Source: Jhaorihella thermophila (GTDB taxonomy: Bacteria; Pseudomonadota; Alphaproteobacteria; Rhodobacterales; Rhodobacteraceae). From it: DNA of 64,000 bases. How positions within the stretch are numbered: position 1 is the stretch's first letter; each line of letters starts with the position of its first letter. The position numbers and the translations under genes were made by a program. The DNA is taken from NCBI RefSeq assembly GCF_900108275.1, contig NZ_FNVD01000002.1:248001-312000 (forward strand), in the 5' to 3' direction. Below the pieces are notes generated by a model, which worked only from the letters and a program-made list of their open reading frames with translations, made no database searches and had not been told where the DNA came from. This document shows, piece by piece, positions 9,236 through 18,691 of this stretch.

Positions 9236-10254
9236 ATGGACAGCGCGGCATCACCCGCTAAGATCCGGTCCAGCCGGACAAGGGAGCGTTCGCATGCAAG
9301 GTTTGTCCCATCTCTGCTTTTGACGCTGGCGATCGGCCTGCCCGCCGCGCTGGAAAGCTGCTCTTCCAACCACGACGGCGTGGCGCTGGGGGTCACCGCG
9401 CGCGAGCGCGTCGCCCTGACCGCGACCGCCAGCAAGATCGTCGTCGCAGCGCCCGTCCGCGAAGGCCGGCCAGTGAAGGAGGGCGATATTCTGGTCCAGC
9501 TCGACGACCGGATCGAGCGCGCGGATCTCGCGCTTGCCACTGCTCAACTGGCCAGCGCGCAGGCCAGCCTTGCCAAGTTGCGCGCCGGCGCCCGCAAGTA
9601 AGAACTCGCCATCGCCGAGGCGCAGGTCGCCAAGGCCCGCGCCGCGTTGCAGGACGCGCAGGCCACCTATGAACGCGACCTGGCGCTGATGCAAAGCAAC
9701 GCGCGCTCGCAGGCCGCCGTGGACAGCGCGCGAGCCCGGCGGGACGCGGCGCAGGCGGAACTGGACGCGGCCGAACAGTATCTGGAGGAGTTGCGAAACG
9801 GCGCCCGCCCCGAAGAGATCGACATGGCCGAGGCGGCGGTCGCCTCGGCCCTGGCGCGGTCAATGTCGCCCGGCATCGGCTTGAAGAGCTGACCATCCGC
9901 GCCTCGCGCGATTGGGTTCTGGACAGCCTGCCGTGGAATCTGGGCGAAAGGGTCACGATGGGCAGCCCGGTGGCGGTGCTGCTGACCGGGGAGATCCCCT
10001 TTGCCCGCGTCTATGTCCCCGAACCCGCGCGCGCGAATGTCCGGGTGGGCGACAGCCTGACCGTGCATGTGGACGGGATCGAGACGCCGTTTCAGGGCAC
10101 CGTTCGCTGGATCAGCTCGGACCCGGCGTTTTCGCCCTACTACGCGCTCAACCAGGAGGACCGCAGCCGGCTGATGTATCGGGCCGAGATCGATTTGCCG
10201 GAGGCAGCGGCGGACCTGCCCGTCGGGATCCCGGTGCAGGTGGACATGCCGTGA
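9236..10254 (+). pseudogene. Broken HlyD-family adaptor (membrane fusion) gene of an ABC-2 exporter
   Basis: Homology to HlyD/YbhG-type periplasmic adaptors is spread over two frames. The N-terminal part (hydrophobic leader, then VVAAPVREGRPVKEGDILVQ and coiled-coil sequence) ends at an in-frame TAA at 9599-9601. The same frame then continues the coiled coil (ELAIAEAQVAKARAAL...). A one-base loss near 9855-9859 shifts the frame, and the beta-barrel part (DWVLDSLPWNLGERV... to VQVDMP) runs to 10254. The true start is uncertain: an ATG at 9294 has a better Shine-Dalgarno (AAGGGAG) but is in a third frame, which would need another lesion near the TTTT run at 9319. The GTG of the ABC ATPase overlaps its end, so the ancestral operon was adaptor-ATPase-permease. 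Sequencing error cannot explain a nonsense change as easily as the indels. Confidence 0.75.
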
Positions 10255-11189
10255 CGGAGCCGGTCGTCGTTGCCCGTGGCATTACCCGCCGCTTCGGCCC
10301 CAAGACGGCGGTCGATACCGTGGACCTGCGGATCGAGCGCGGCCAGATCTACGGGTTTCTGGGGCCGAACGGGTCGGGCAAGACCACGCTGATGCGGATG
10401 CTTACGGGCATCCTGCGTCCCTCGGAGGGCGAGGCCCTGGTGCTGGGCGTGCGTCTGCCGGGCAATGCCGAACCGCTCAAGCAACAGATCGGTTACATGA
10501 CCCAGACCTTTTCGCATTACCGCGACATGACGGTGCTGGAGAACCTGCGATTCTGCGCGGATATCTACGGGCTGACGGCCCGCGAACGGCGCGCGCGGCT
10601 GGACGAGCTGCTGCAGATCCACGACCTGACCGAACAGGCGCACCAGATGGCCGGCAGCCTGAGCGGCGGGCAGCGGCAGCGGCTGGCGCTGGCGGCGGCG
10701 GTGTTGCACAGGCCCCGGCTGCTGTTCCTGGACGAACCGACCTCGGCCGTGGATCCCGAAAGCCGCCGCGCCTTCTGGGAACAGCTCTTTGATCTCGTGG
10801 ACGACGGCGCCAGCATCATCGTGTCCACCCATTTCATGGACGAGGCCGAACGTTGCCACCGGATCGCGATCCTCGATCACGGGCGCAAGCGCGCGGACGG
10901 ACCGCCGCCGCGGTTGATGCGGGATCTCGACGCCAACGTGGTCGAGGTCGAGGGCGGCAACCTTCGACTGTTCAAAAGGGATCTGGACGGCAGGCCCGGC
11001 ATCATGTCCACGGCCCAGATCGGTGAACGCCTGCGCGTGCTGGTGGAAAAGTCGATCGGCGACCCGGCCGCGCATGTGCGCAAGGCCGGAAAGCTGGCCC
11101 TGAACGTCCGCTGCGAGGTGGTGCGGCCCAATCTTGAGGACGTATTCGTGTCCGCCACCCGTCGCGCAGTGCGGGAGGGCGCGGCATGA
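10251..11189 (+). CDS. ABC exporter ATP-binding protein (ABC-2 type)
   Basis: A 312-residue ATPase with Walker A GPNGSGKT, Q-loop MTQTF, signature LSGGQRQR, Walker B LLFLDEPTS and the switch His in STHFMDEAE. It belongs to the class that drives drug, polysaccharide or unknown-substrate ABC-2 exporters. The GTG start at 10251 is chosen because it overlaps the stop of the preceding adaptor remnant as GTGA, and the residues after it (TEPVVVARGITRRFG) form a normal ATPase N-terminus. It overlaps the permease start by 4 bp. The last 80 residues form an accessory domain often seen in YhhJ/YbhF-type systems. With the adaptor broken, the system may be decaying or may borrow another adaptor. Confidence 0.88.
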   Translation: MTEPVVVARGITRRFGPKTAVDTVDLRIERGQIYGFLGPNGSGKTTLMRMLTGILRPSEGEALVLGVRLPGNAEPLKQQIGYMTQTFSHYRDMTVLENLRFCADIYGLTARERRARLDELLQIHDLTEQAHQMAGSLSGGQRQRLALAAAVLHRPRLLFLDEPTSAVDPESRRAFWEQLFDLVDDGASIIVSTHFMDEAERCHRIAILDHGRKRADGPPPRLMRDLDANVVEVEGGNLRLFKRDLDGRPGIMSTAQIGERLRVLVEKSIGDPAAHVRKAGKLALNVRCEVVRPNLEDVFVSATRRAVREGAA

Positions 11190-12331
11190 CCTCTCTGCGC
11201 CGCATCTGGGCGATCCTGCGCAAGGAACTGGTTCAGCTGCGCCGCGACCGCACGACGGCGGCGCTGATTCTGATGATTCCACAGATCCAGCTGATCCTGT
11301 TCGGCTATGCCATCAACACCAATGTCCGGCACATCCCCGTCGCCGTGGTGGATCAGAGCCGGACCGGCCTGAGCCGTGCCCTGATCCAGATGGTCGAGGC
11401 GACGCAGGTCGTGGACGTGACCCTGCGTCTGCCGACCGTGCAAGAGGCCCGGCGCGCGGTACGGGCGTCAAGGGTGCGGGCAGTGCTGATCCTGCCGCCC
11501 GATCTGGACGCGCGGGTGGCGCGCAGTCCTGCTGCGAACATGGGCCAGCCCGACTCGACCGAGTTCGCAAGCGCCCGCCCCGTGGGCCAGTGGATCGTGG
11601 ATGCCTCGGACACGATGGTCGCCGGCGCGATCAAGGGGTTGCGCCTGATGCCTCTGGCCGAACTCTTCCGCCAGCCGCCCAACCGGCAGGTGCCGACCTG
11701 CGAGGTGGCGTTGTTCTCCAACCCCGAACAGCGCACCGAAGTCAACGTGGTGCCCGGCCTGGTCGGCATCATCCTGACCATGACCATGATCATGTTCACC
11801 TCCGCCGCGATCGTGCGCGAACGCGAACGCGGCAACATGGAGATGCTGATCAACACCCCCGTCAGGCCGATCGAACTGATGCTGGGCAAGATCGTGCCCT
11901 ACATGGGGATCGGGTTGGTGCAGATGGCCATCATCCTGTCCCTGGGCCACGTTCTGTTCAACGTCCCCGTCGCCGGCAGCCTGTGGGTGCTGCTGGCGAT
12001 CACGCTGCTGTTCATCCTGGCCAGCCTGTCGCTGGGGCTGGTGTTCTCGACCTTCGCCAAAAGCCAGCTTCAGGCGATGCAGCTGACCGTGTTCGTGCTA
12101 CTGCCGTCGATCCTGCTGTCGGGGTTCATGTTTCCCTATGACGGGATGCCGAAACCGGCGCAGTGGATCGCCAATGTTCTGCCGGCGACGCATTTGATGA
12201 CCATGATCCGGGGCGTGGTGCTGCGGGATGCATGGATCGAGGATCTGGCCGGCGGCATGATCTGGATGGGGGGCTTTGCGGCGCTGGGGCTGCTGGTCGC
12301 GACGTTGCGGTTCCGCAAACGGCTGGACTGA
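11186..12331 (+). CDS. ABC-2 type exporter permease (YhhJ/YbhR-like)
   Basis: A 381-residue permease: one N-terminal transmembrane helix (IPQIQLILFGYAINTN), a periplasmic domain of about 150 residues (VAVVDQS...), then five or more helices from about residue 190. The conserved TSAAIVRERERGNMEMLINTPVRP segment is typical of ABC-2 permeases. Its ATG overlaps the ATPase stop codon, so it is translationally coupled. The stop lies 3 bp from the stop of the convergent GT4 gene. The substrate is unknown. Location inside a polysaccharide cluster hints at an envelope substrate, but the family also exports drugs and dyes. Confidence 0.88.
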   Translation: MTSLRRIWAILRKELVQLRRDRTTAALILMIPQIQLILFGYAINTNVRHIPVAVVDQSRTGLSRALIQMVEATQVVDVTLRLPTVQEARRAVRASRVRAVLILPPDLDARVARSPAANMGQPDSTEFASARPVGQWIVDASDTMVAGAIKGLRLMPLAELFRQPPNRQVPTCEVALFSNPEQRTEVNVVPGLVGIILTMTMIMFTSAAIVRERERGNMEMLINTPVRPIELMLGKIVPYMGIGLVQMAIILSLGHVLFNVPVAGSLWVLLAITLLFILASLSLGLVFSTFAKSQLQAMQLTVFVLLPSILLSGFMFPYDGMPKPAQWIANVLPATHLMTMIRGVVLRDAWIEDLAGGMIWMGGFAALGLLVATLRFRKRLD

Positions 12332-12334
12332 GCC

Positions 12335-13540
12335 TCAGCCGATCGCCGCCTTGAACAGCGCGGCAAGTTTCGCCGCCTCGGTATCCGCATCATGCCGCGC
12401 CAGAACCCGGTCGCGCCCCGCCTGCCCCATCGCGGCCAGTGCCGCGCGCGGGGCCTCGGCGGCCTCGGCCACCGCATCGGCCAGCGCCGCCGCATCCCCT
12501 GCCGGCACCAGCCAGCCCGTGCGCCCCGGCTGCACCAGTTCCGGAATGCCCGCGACATAGGTCGAGATCACAGGGCGCGCGGCTGCCATCGCCTCCATGA
12601 TCACCATCGGCAGGCCTTCGGCGAAACTGGGCAGGACCAGCACATGCGCGGCGTTCAGTTCGGCCAGAACGCCCCGTTCCGGCAGCCAGCCGGTCAGCGT
12701 GACCGCGTCCTTCAGCCCCTGCGCGGCGATCTCTGCCTCGATCATCGGGCGCATCTCGCCATCCCCGACAAGCGTGAGGTGCGCCTCGGGATGCGTCGCG
12801 CGCAGCCGCGCCATCGCTTCGACCAGCAGCATCTGGCCCTTCTGTTCGTGGAACCGGCCGATCGACACCAGCCGCAGCGGACCCTCGGGCAGCGGCGCCG
12901 GATCGGAAAATGCGCCGGGTTCGATGGCGCAATGCACGACATGCAGCCGCGGCCACGTCTCGAAGGCGGCCCATCGACGCAGCTGCGACCGGCCGAACTG
13001 GCTGACGCCGACGGCAAAGGCGGCACGGTCGAGCTTTTCGCCCAGCGACAGTGCCGCGGGTGCGTCAAACTCTTCCGGCCCATGCACGGTGAAACTGTAG
13101 GATAGCCCGCCCAGCACGTTCGCCAGCATCGCCACCGTGGCCGAGTTGGTGCCGAAATGGGCGTGCATGTGCCGCACGCCCTGTTGCGCGCAGCGGCGGG
13201 CGACATGGGCGGCCTCGGCCAGATAGACCAGATGACGCAGCACCCCGCGCGGCGACGCCCGCCCGCAGCGCAGGGCCAACCGCAGCGCGGCGAGAAACCG
13301 CCCCGGCGCCGCGGTCGCCGCGCGCAACAGATCCAGCGCCAGCCCCGATGCGCCACGGTCGAGCACATATTCGGTGCGCGCCGCCTCTGCCCGGTCCTGC
13401 GGGTCGGGTGGATCGCCCGGCGGGCGGCGCATCGCCAGCCGCAGCACCTCGACCCCGCGCCGCTCCAGCGCCGCGATCTCACGTCGAATGAAGCTGTGCG
13501 ATGGCAGCGGGTAAGTATTCAGGACATAAGCGACTTTCAC
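12335..13540 (-). CDS. Glycosyltransferase family 4 (GT-B)
   Basis: A 401-residue retaining GT-B glycosyltransferase. The N-terminus KVAYVLNTYPLPSHSFIRRE resembles the WcaL/colanic-acid type enzymes. The C-terminal half has SIGRFHEQKGQMLLVEA and the nucleotide-sugar binding E-x7-E motif in SFAEGLPMVIMEAMA. The GTG at 13540 is the most likely start: family homology begins there and upstream translation is low-complexity basic sequence. It is convergent with the ABC-2 permease (3 bp apart) and divergent from the flippase gene. Expected role is transfer of one sugar to the lipid-linked repeat unit on the cytoplasmic side. Specificity is unknown. Confidence 0.88.
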   Translation of the reverse strand: MKVAYVLNTYPLPSHSFIRREIAALERRGVEVLRLAMRRPPGDPPDPQDRAEAARTEYVLDRGASGLALDLLRAATAAPGRFLAALRLALRCGRASPRGVLRHLVYLAEAAHVARRCAQQGVRHMHAHFGTNSATVAMLANVLGGLSYSFTVHGPEEFDAPAALSLGEKLDRAAFAVGVSQFGRSQLRRWAAFETWPRLHVVHCAIEPGAFSDPAPLPEGPLRLVSIGRFHEQKGQMLLVEAMARLRATHPEAHLTLVGDGEMRPMIEAEIAAQGLKDAVTLTGWLPERGVLAELNAAHVLVLPSFAEGLPMVIMEAMAAARPVISTYVAGIPELVQPGRTGWLVPAGDAAALADAVAEAAEAPRAALAAMGQAGRDRVLARHDADTEAAKLAALFKAAIG

Positions 13541-13727
13541 GAACGGCCCCTGCGAAATCCCGGTATGCCGCCACCCTAGCCGCCACCGCCCCCGTTGCAA
13601 AGCGCGCCGCGCAAAGGCCACAGGCCCGACCCGATGGCCGCCCCGGCCGGGGCGCCCGATTGACCCGGCCCGCCGCGCTTTCTAGCGTGGGCCCAGCCAC
13701 ACGCACAGATCGGACAGACCGCCGCCG

Positions 13728-15092
13728 ATGAACAGACTCACCAAAGCCTTCCGCGGAGACGGGCTGACCGCGCGCGTGCTGCGCAGCGCTTCGTGGCTGA
13801 TGGTCGGTTATGGCGGCGGTCAGGCGCTGCGGCTGGCATCGAACCTGATCCTGACCCGGATCCTGTTCCCCGAGGCCTTTGGCCTGATGGCTCTGGTCAA
13901 CGTGGTGGTCGTCGGGTTGCAGATGTTTTCCGATGTGGGGCTGCGCGCGGCAATCACCCAGAACCCGCGCGGCGACGACCCGGATTTTCTGGACACCGCA
14001 TGGACCATCGCCATCGCGCGCGGCGTGATCCTGTTCCTGGCGACCATCGCCCTGGCCTGGCCCGTGTCCCGATTCTACGGCGAACCCGATCTGGCGCTCT
14101 ATCTGCCGATTGCCGGGTTCGCCTCGGTGATTGCCGGTTTCGCCCCGACCAAGATCGAAACTGCCAACCGGCATCTCAGGATCGGCCGCCTGACGGTGCT
14201 GGAGCTTGTCAGTCAGGCGATCGGACTGTGCTGTGTGGTCGCAACCGCCTATGTCACCCGCTCGGTCGTTGCCCTGGCGCTGGGCGGCACGTTCTACGGG
14301 GTCGCGCATCTGGTGCTGACCAACCTCTTGCTGCCCGGCCGTTCGAACCGCCTGCGATGGGAGCCCGGCATCGCGCGGGAGCTGCTGCAATTCGGCAAGT
14401 GGATCTTTCTCAGCACGGCGTTCTGGTTCATCACCAGCCAGAGCGATCGTGCAATCCTGGGCAAGTTCCTGACGATGAAAACCCTGGGACTCTACAATAT
14501 CGGCTATTTCCTGGCCAGCTTTCCCTATATGCTGGCCCTGTCGCTCAACCACAAGCTGATGATGCCGGTCTATCGCGACAAGCCGGCAGCGGCATCGCGG
14601 CACAATTTCCGGCGGCAAAGACAGCTGCGCAGCGCCATGACCGCCGGGTTCCTCGCGGCGTTGGGGCTCATGGCCATGGCCGGGCCATGGCTCATCGACG
14701 TGCTTTATGACGACCGCTATCGCGCGTCGGGCGCGATCCTGGTTCTGGTGGCCTGCGCGCTGATGCCCGCAGTGATCGTCATGACCTACGATGCCGCGGC
14801 GCTGACCGCAGGCGACAGCCGCAGCTTTGCGATCTATTCCGCCACGCGCGCGTTTGCGCAGGTTGCGCTGCTGGTTCTGGGCGTCACGCATTTCGGCCTG
14901 AACGGCGCCATCGCGGCAATCGGACTGGCCCAGATCGCCGCCTACCCGGTGCTGGTCTGGCTTGCCGTCAAACACCGGGTCTGGGACTGGCTGCATGACG
15001 TGGGCTTTGCCCTGGTGGCCGCGGCGCTGATCGCCACCGCCCTGCGGCTGCACTGGGACCGGGTCGCCGAGACGGTGCAGGCGCTGTCCTGA
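13728..15092 (+). CDS. Wzx-type oligosaccharide flippase (MATE/PST superfamily)
   Basis: A 454-residue polytopic membrane protein with about 12 predicted helices. The N-terminus ASWLMVGYGGGQALRLASN, followed by LTRILFPEAFGLMALV, is typical of RfbX/Wzx polysaccharide flippases of the PST family. These flip undecaprenyl-diphosphate-linked repeat units to the periplasmic face. It lies on the plus strand between two minus-strand genes (GT4 and the Wzz-like gene), with 15 bp to the convergent Wzz-like gene. Together with the initiating transferase, the Wzz-like protein and the ligase-like protein it suggests a Wzx/Wzy-dependent pathway, although no separate Wzy was recognised other than the candidate at the left. 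Confidence 0.85.
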   Translation: MNRLTKAFRGDGLTARVLRSASWLMVGYGGGQALRLASNLILTRILFPEAFGLMALVNVVVVGLQMFSDVGLRAAITQNPRGDDPDFLDTAWTIAIARGVILFLATIALAWPVSRFYGEPDLALYLPIAGFASVIAGFAPTKIETANRHLRIGRLTVLELVSQAIGLCCVVATAYVTRSVVALALGGTFYGVAHLVLTNLLLPGRSNRLRWEPGIARELLQFGKWIFLSTAFWFITSQSDRAILGKFLTMKTLGLYNIGYFLASFPYMLALSLNHKLMMPVYRDKPAAASRHNFRRQRQLRSAMTAGFLAALGLMAMAGPWLIDVLYDDRYRASGAILVLVACALMPAVIVMTYDAAALTAGDSRSFAIYSATRAFAQVALLVLGVTHFGLNGAIAAIGLAQIAAYPVLVWLAVKHRVWDWLHDVGFALVAAALIATALRLHWDRVAETVQALS

Positions 15093-15107
15093 CCCCGAAC
15101 CCGTGCA

Positions 15108-16358
15108 TCAGACCAGCGATCCGTCCTTGCGCGAGAACGGCCGGAACCGGCGGCGTGGCTTCATCACCGGAACCGAAACCACCGGACGGAAGCCCAGTTC
15201 GCGCTCCATCTGCGCGGCCGAACGCAGAACGGGCCGCCGCAGATCCAGCAGGAAGGCAAGCGCCAATGCAAACGCCAGGCTGGCCCCGGCGCCGAGAATG
15301 GCAATCTTCTTGCGGCCGCTCGACACCGGTTTTTCAGGCACAACGGCCGGCTCGAGTACCAGCATCTGCTCGGACAGCCGCTCCGCTTCGAGGCGATAGC
15401 CGATCTCGGCCTCGGACCGGCGTTGCGCGACGGCGTCAAGCTGCTCCTGCAGGTTGCGCAGGCGGCGGTCGAACTCGGCCAGTTGCCGTTCGATCTCGGG
15501 CGCCGTAGCGATCGACTGCTCCAGTTCCGTCTTGCGGTCCAACAGCAGTTTGCTTTGCGCCTCCAGCGTGGCGATCTGTTCGGCATAATCCGCCTTCAGC
15601 CGCCTGGCCGTGGCCTGGCGCCGGGTCTCGTCCACCTGCGCGGCCGCGCGCTCGATTTGGATCCGTTCGCGCCCGATCTCCAGAAGCGCCTCGTTCAGCG
15701 CCGAGATCTCGGCCCGGCGGGCCTCGACGCTGCCGGGCAGGGCCAGTTCGTTCGCCTCGCGGAAGTCGGCGATCTCCTGCTGGAGCGCCGAAACCTCGGC
15801 GGTCAGGGATTTTTCCTGTTCGACCAGAAAGTCCAGCGTCGTGCGTGCCCGTGCCATGCGGCTGTCGCGGCTGAGTTGCATGATGCGCTGCGCGAATTCA
15901 TGGGCGACCGCCTGAGCCTGTTCCGGCGACGGTAGCTCGGCCGTGACGGACACCACCGACACCGACCCGTCGTCCTGATATCCCTGCCGGGCACCGGCGA
16001 TGGTCCTGAGCTTCACCGCCTTGCGCAACAGCGCGACCTTCTCGATATCCGAGACATCGGGAAGATCGGCAAACAGGCCGTATCTGGTGATGACATCCAG
16101 AACATTGTCGCGCGCCATCAGGCGTTGTTCGATCAGCTGCAATCTGCGCGCCACCGAATCGTCGGCGGGAGTGCCCGCGAGTTCACCCGGAACGTTCGGC
16201 TGGTCCACCTGGATGAGTTCCACCGCCTGGTACTGGTGCTGAACCGACAGCGCCGCGAACAACGACACCGCGCAGCCCGCAAAGGTGACCAAGGCGATCA
16301 GCGCGGCCCGGCGGCGGATCAGGTCGAAAAAGTCATCGACAGAAGCGATCGGTCCCAT
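15108..16358 (-). CDS. Wzz-family chain-length determinant protein
   Basis: A 416-residue membrane protein with the Wzz/PCP layout: an N-terminal transmembrane helix (about residues 18-40), a long periplasmic coiled coil (about 170-330) and a second helix near residue 350 (KIAILGAGASLAFALALAF). A short basic cytoplasmic tail ends in PRRRFRPFSRKDGSLV. Such proteins set polymer length and pair with a cytoplasmic BY-kinase domain, here probably the next gene, which starts 50 bp downstream on the same strand. The ATG at 16358 is chosen because AAGGA lies 9 nt before it. A TTG 6 nt upstream is also possible. Confidence 0.88.
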   Translation of the reverse strand: MGPIASVDDFFDLIRRRAALIALVTFAGCAVSLFAALSVQHQYQAVELIQVDQPNVPGELAGTPADDSVARRLQLIEQRLMARDNVLDVITRYGLFADLPDVSDIEKVALLRKAVKLRTIAGARQGYQDDGSVSVVSVTAELPSPEQAQAVAHEFAQRIMQLSRDSRMARARTTLDFLVEQEKSLTAEVSALQQEIADFREANELALPGSVEARRAEISALNEALLEIGRERIQIERAAAQVDETRRQATARRLKADYAEQIATLEAQSKLLLDRKTELEQSIATAPEIERQLAEFDRRLRNLQEQLDAVAQRRSEAEIGYRLEAERLSEQMLVLEPAVVPEKPVSSGRKKIAILGAGASLAFALALAFLLDLRRPVLRSAAQMERELGFRPVVSVPVMKPRRRFRPFSRKDGSLV

Positions 16359-16407
16359 TTGCAATGTCCTTGTCCGGCGAAGCCCGTCCGCCCGTTCCCG
16401 TTTGCCG

Positions 16408-17289
16408 TCATTCGCTGCGGCGGGCGCGGTTCAGAACCACGCCCAGCAGTGCCGCCTGTCCATCGATCAGCCGTTCGCAGGACGCGATGTCTTCGGCCGT
16501 TGTCTGCGTGGCGTCCGCCACCAGCAGCACGCCATCGACCTGAGGCATGAAGGCCGTGGCGTCATCATGTTCCAGCATCGGCGGTAGATCGATCACCGTC
16601 ACGTCGGGACGCAACGCCGCGACGGCGCGGTCCACCGAGGCCACGCTGCGCCGGTCGTGCAACCGTTCGGCCGCGTCCCGGTCGGGGCCGGACGCCAACG
16701 CCAGGGCAAGCGTGTCGCCCATGCGCAGGAACTGATCCCGGACCGTCAGCTCGCCCGCCAGGAACTTGGGCATGTCCCCTGTTGGCGCAACGCCCAGAAT
16801 TGACGCAATGCCCGGTGCCCTGAGATTGAGATCGATCAGAAGGGTCCGGCTGCGCGGGATGCGCGCGAGGCTGAGCGCCAGGTTGACCGCCGTGAAGGTC
16901 GCCCCGTTGCCGCTGCGGGGCGCCGTCACCGCCATGCGCCGCCAGCCGTTTTCGCGCAGCACCTGCAAAAGGCGGGTTCGCAGCAGATCGAAAGACCGGG
17001 CGGCCGGATCGTCGCGATGCAGGTTGACCAGAGGCCTGCGCGACCAGAACCGCCGCCGTCCTGCCGCCGGCGTTTGCTGCAGACCGGTCCAATCGTCGTC
17101 GATCGTGGCGGGCAGATTGCGCAGTGCCGGCACAGAGGCAGACCCGTCGCGCACTCGCCCCGCCGCCACGCCGCGGCGAAAGTGCTTGAACTGCGGACCT
17201 TTCATGTCCGATCCATCATCGACCGCCCCGCCATGTGACGCGCCCTTGCCGCCGGCATGGGGCTCATCCGCGATCCCGAAATCCCTCAT
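16408..17289 (-). CDS. CpsD/Wzc-like BY-kinase-fold ATPase with degenerate P-loop
   Basis: A 293-residue cytoplasmic P-loop protein of the CpsD/CapB/ExoP type. Walker A' is LLIDLNLRAPG (residues 150-160) and Walker B is VIDLPPMLEHDDA, both typical of bacterial tyrosine kinases. The Walker A segment at about 123-132 reads APRSGNGATF, so the invariant Lys of G-x-GK-[ST] is replaced by Ala. The C-terminus (VVLNRARRSE) has no tyrosine cluster for autophosphorylation. The protein is therefore likely a non-kinase regulator or pseudo-ATPase partner of the Wzz protein upstream. The ATG at 17289 is preferred over one 15 nt upstream because TGGAG precedes it. Confidence 0.75.
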   Translation of the reverse strand: MRDFGIADEPHAGGKGASHGGAVDDGSDMKGPQFKHFRRGVAAGRVRDGSASVPALRNLPATIDDDWTGLQQTPAAGRRRFWSRRPLVNLHRDDPAARSFDLLRTRLLQVLRENGWRRMAVTAPRSGNGATFTAVNLALSLARIPRSRTLLIDLNLRAPGIASILGVAPTGDMPKFLAGELTVRDQFLRMGDTLALALASGPDRDAAERLHDRRSVASVDRAVAALRPDVTVIDLPPMLEHDDATAFMPQVDGVLLVADATQTTAEDIASCERLIDGQAALLGVVLNRARRSE

Positions 17290-17392
17290 GCCGGTTCTCC
17301 ACATTCCACCGTTTCAAGGTGCCCCCGCAGGTTGCGCCGCGCAACCGCAAAGCGTCGCAGGGTTCCCTGTGTCAACATTGCCTCACTCCCTT

Positions 17393-18169
17393 TCAACATC
17401 CCGTCGCCCGGACCACGGCTCCGACCGTGCGCATCAGATAGCGGATATCCTCGGCGAAGGACGCCGTCCTCAGATAAGCCGCATCCATCCTGGCCCGGTG
17501 GGCGAAATCGCTGTCGTTGCGGACCCCCACCTGCCAGGGGCCGGTGATGCCCGGCAGCTGGGCCAGATAGGCCGAGGCATCGCCGTAATGGCGGAGCTGG
17601 TCGGGCATCATGGGGCGCGGACCGACAATGCTCATGTCGCCCTTGAGCACGTTCCAGAACTGCGGCAGTTCATCAATGGACGTCTTGCGCAGGAACGCGC
17701 CCACCCGCGTCACCCTGGGATCATTTTTCAACTTTTGCGTCGTCTCCCACTCGCGGCTCATTTCGGAATCATTGTCCAGATAGAACTGCAGTTTCCTTTC
17801 GGCATCCGGGACCATCGTCCGCAGCTTCCACATCCGGAAGATGCGGCCGCCCTTGCCTAGACGCTCCTGGATGAAGAACGGATTTCCCCCTTCGAGCAGC
17901 AGGGCCATGATTGCCAGGCACAGAACCGGTACCACCACCGGAGCAACGGCCACCGCGACCGCAAGGTCGAACAACCGCTTGCCGAGGCTCTGGTGCCAAT
18001 TGCAGGGCCTTGCCGGCGTCTTGCCTCTTGATACGACGGGAAGATTTCGGTTCGCCGGCACCGGCAGAACAAGCCCCCGCTTGCATTGAATGGTGCCGAC
18101 AGGCTCGATCCGTTCCAAGGCATGATCTGTCGCCGCGCCCCCGACGGCGTCGGAAATGAAAACCTTCAT
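17393..18169 (-). CDS. Initiating sugar-phosphate transferase (bacterial sugar transferase family)
   Basis: A 258-residue member of the bacterial sugar transferase family, which links the first sugar-1-phosphate to undecaprenyl phosphate. One hydrophobic segment ([24 protein letters not shown], about residues 67-90) is followed by the catalytic domain with [38 protein letters not shown] and [10 protein letters not shown]. It lacks the extra N-terminal helices of WcaJ/WbaP, so it is the short form. It is the first minus-strand gene of the sugar transferase, BY-kinase-like and Wzz-like run, with a 522-bp AT-rich region upstream that is the likely promoter area. The start is chosen at MKVFISDAV; an upstream in-frame start is less protein-like. 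Confidence 0.9.
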   Translation of the reverse strand: MKVFISDAVGGAATDHALERIEPVGTIQCKRGLVLPVPANRNLPVVSRGKTPARPCNWHQSLGKRLFDLAVAVAVAPVVVPVLCLAIMALLLEGGNPFFIQERLGKGGRIFRMWKLRTMVPDAERKLQFYLDNDSEMSREWETTQKLKNDPRVTRVGAFLRKTSIDELPQFWNVLKGDMSIVGPRPMMPDQLRHYGDASAYLAQLPGITGPWQVGVRNDSDFAHRARMDAAYLRTASFAEDIRYLMRTVGAVVRATGC

Positions 18170-18691
18170 CACAATGCACCCCCGGCCCGAACGGACCGGC
18201 CCCCAACTCGGCGCCCGCGCGCCATGCAAAATTCAACCCCATGTTCCGGTGCCGGCAGCCCCCGGAAAAGCGAAGCGGAAAACCAGGCCACCCCCCGGTC
18301 TGGCCCGATTTTTCCGCCGGCCAATTCCCGGCAAGACATCGCCGCAAAAAGGCCACAATCAAGATTATCACAGGTTCATGTAAAATTAAGGATTTGCAGC
18401 GCCCCAGCCCGCCAATGCTTGGTTGTTGACCAAAATTTGAAACATGAACAGGCAAAAGCCTAAACAATGCCTGCAAATTTGCTTCATTGTTTCAAATTAA
18501 TTAACAATTATCGAGTTGATTCGCGCTTTCGGAATGAATTGGGCCAATCGGATTCGGAAAAGCGATTTTCGTGGCAAGAATGTGGCAGGAACGGTGTTCC
18601 GATCCTGACCAGACGGTTGGCCGCGGCGGGCGGCCCTGTCTTCCCGTGCACGCATCCCAAGAGCGGCCCGGTCGATCTCGATCCCTTGTCT
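18170..18691. other. 522-bp AT-rich intergenic region, probable promoter of the polysaccharide run
   Basis: No convincing gene is present. From about 18360 to 18560 the sequence is much richer in A and T than the rest of the window. It contains an imperfect inverted repeat: ATTTGAAACATGAACAGGC at 18435-18453 against its complement at 18469-18497 with an 8-10 nt interruption. The region separates the start of the sugar transferase from the stop of the phosphotransferase gene, so it should hold the minus-strand promoter for the polysaccharide run. Which -35/-10 is used cannot be decided here. Confidence 0.5.
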
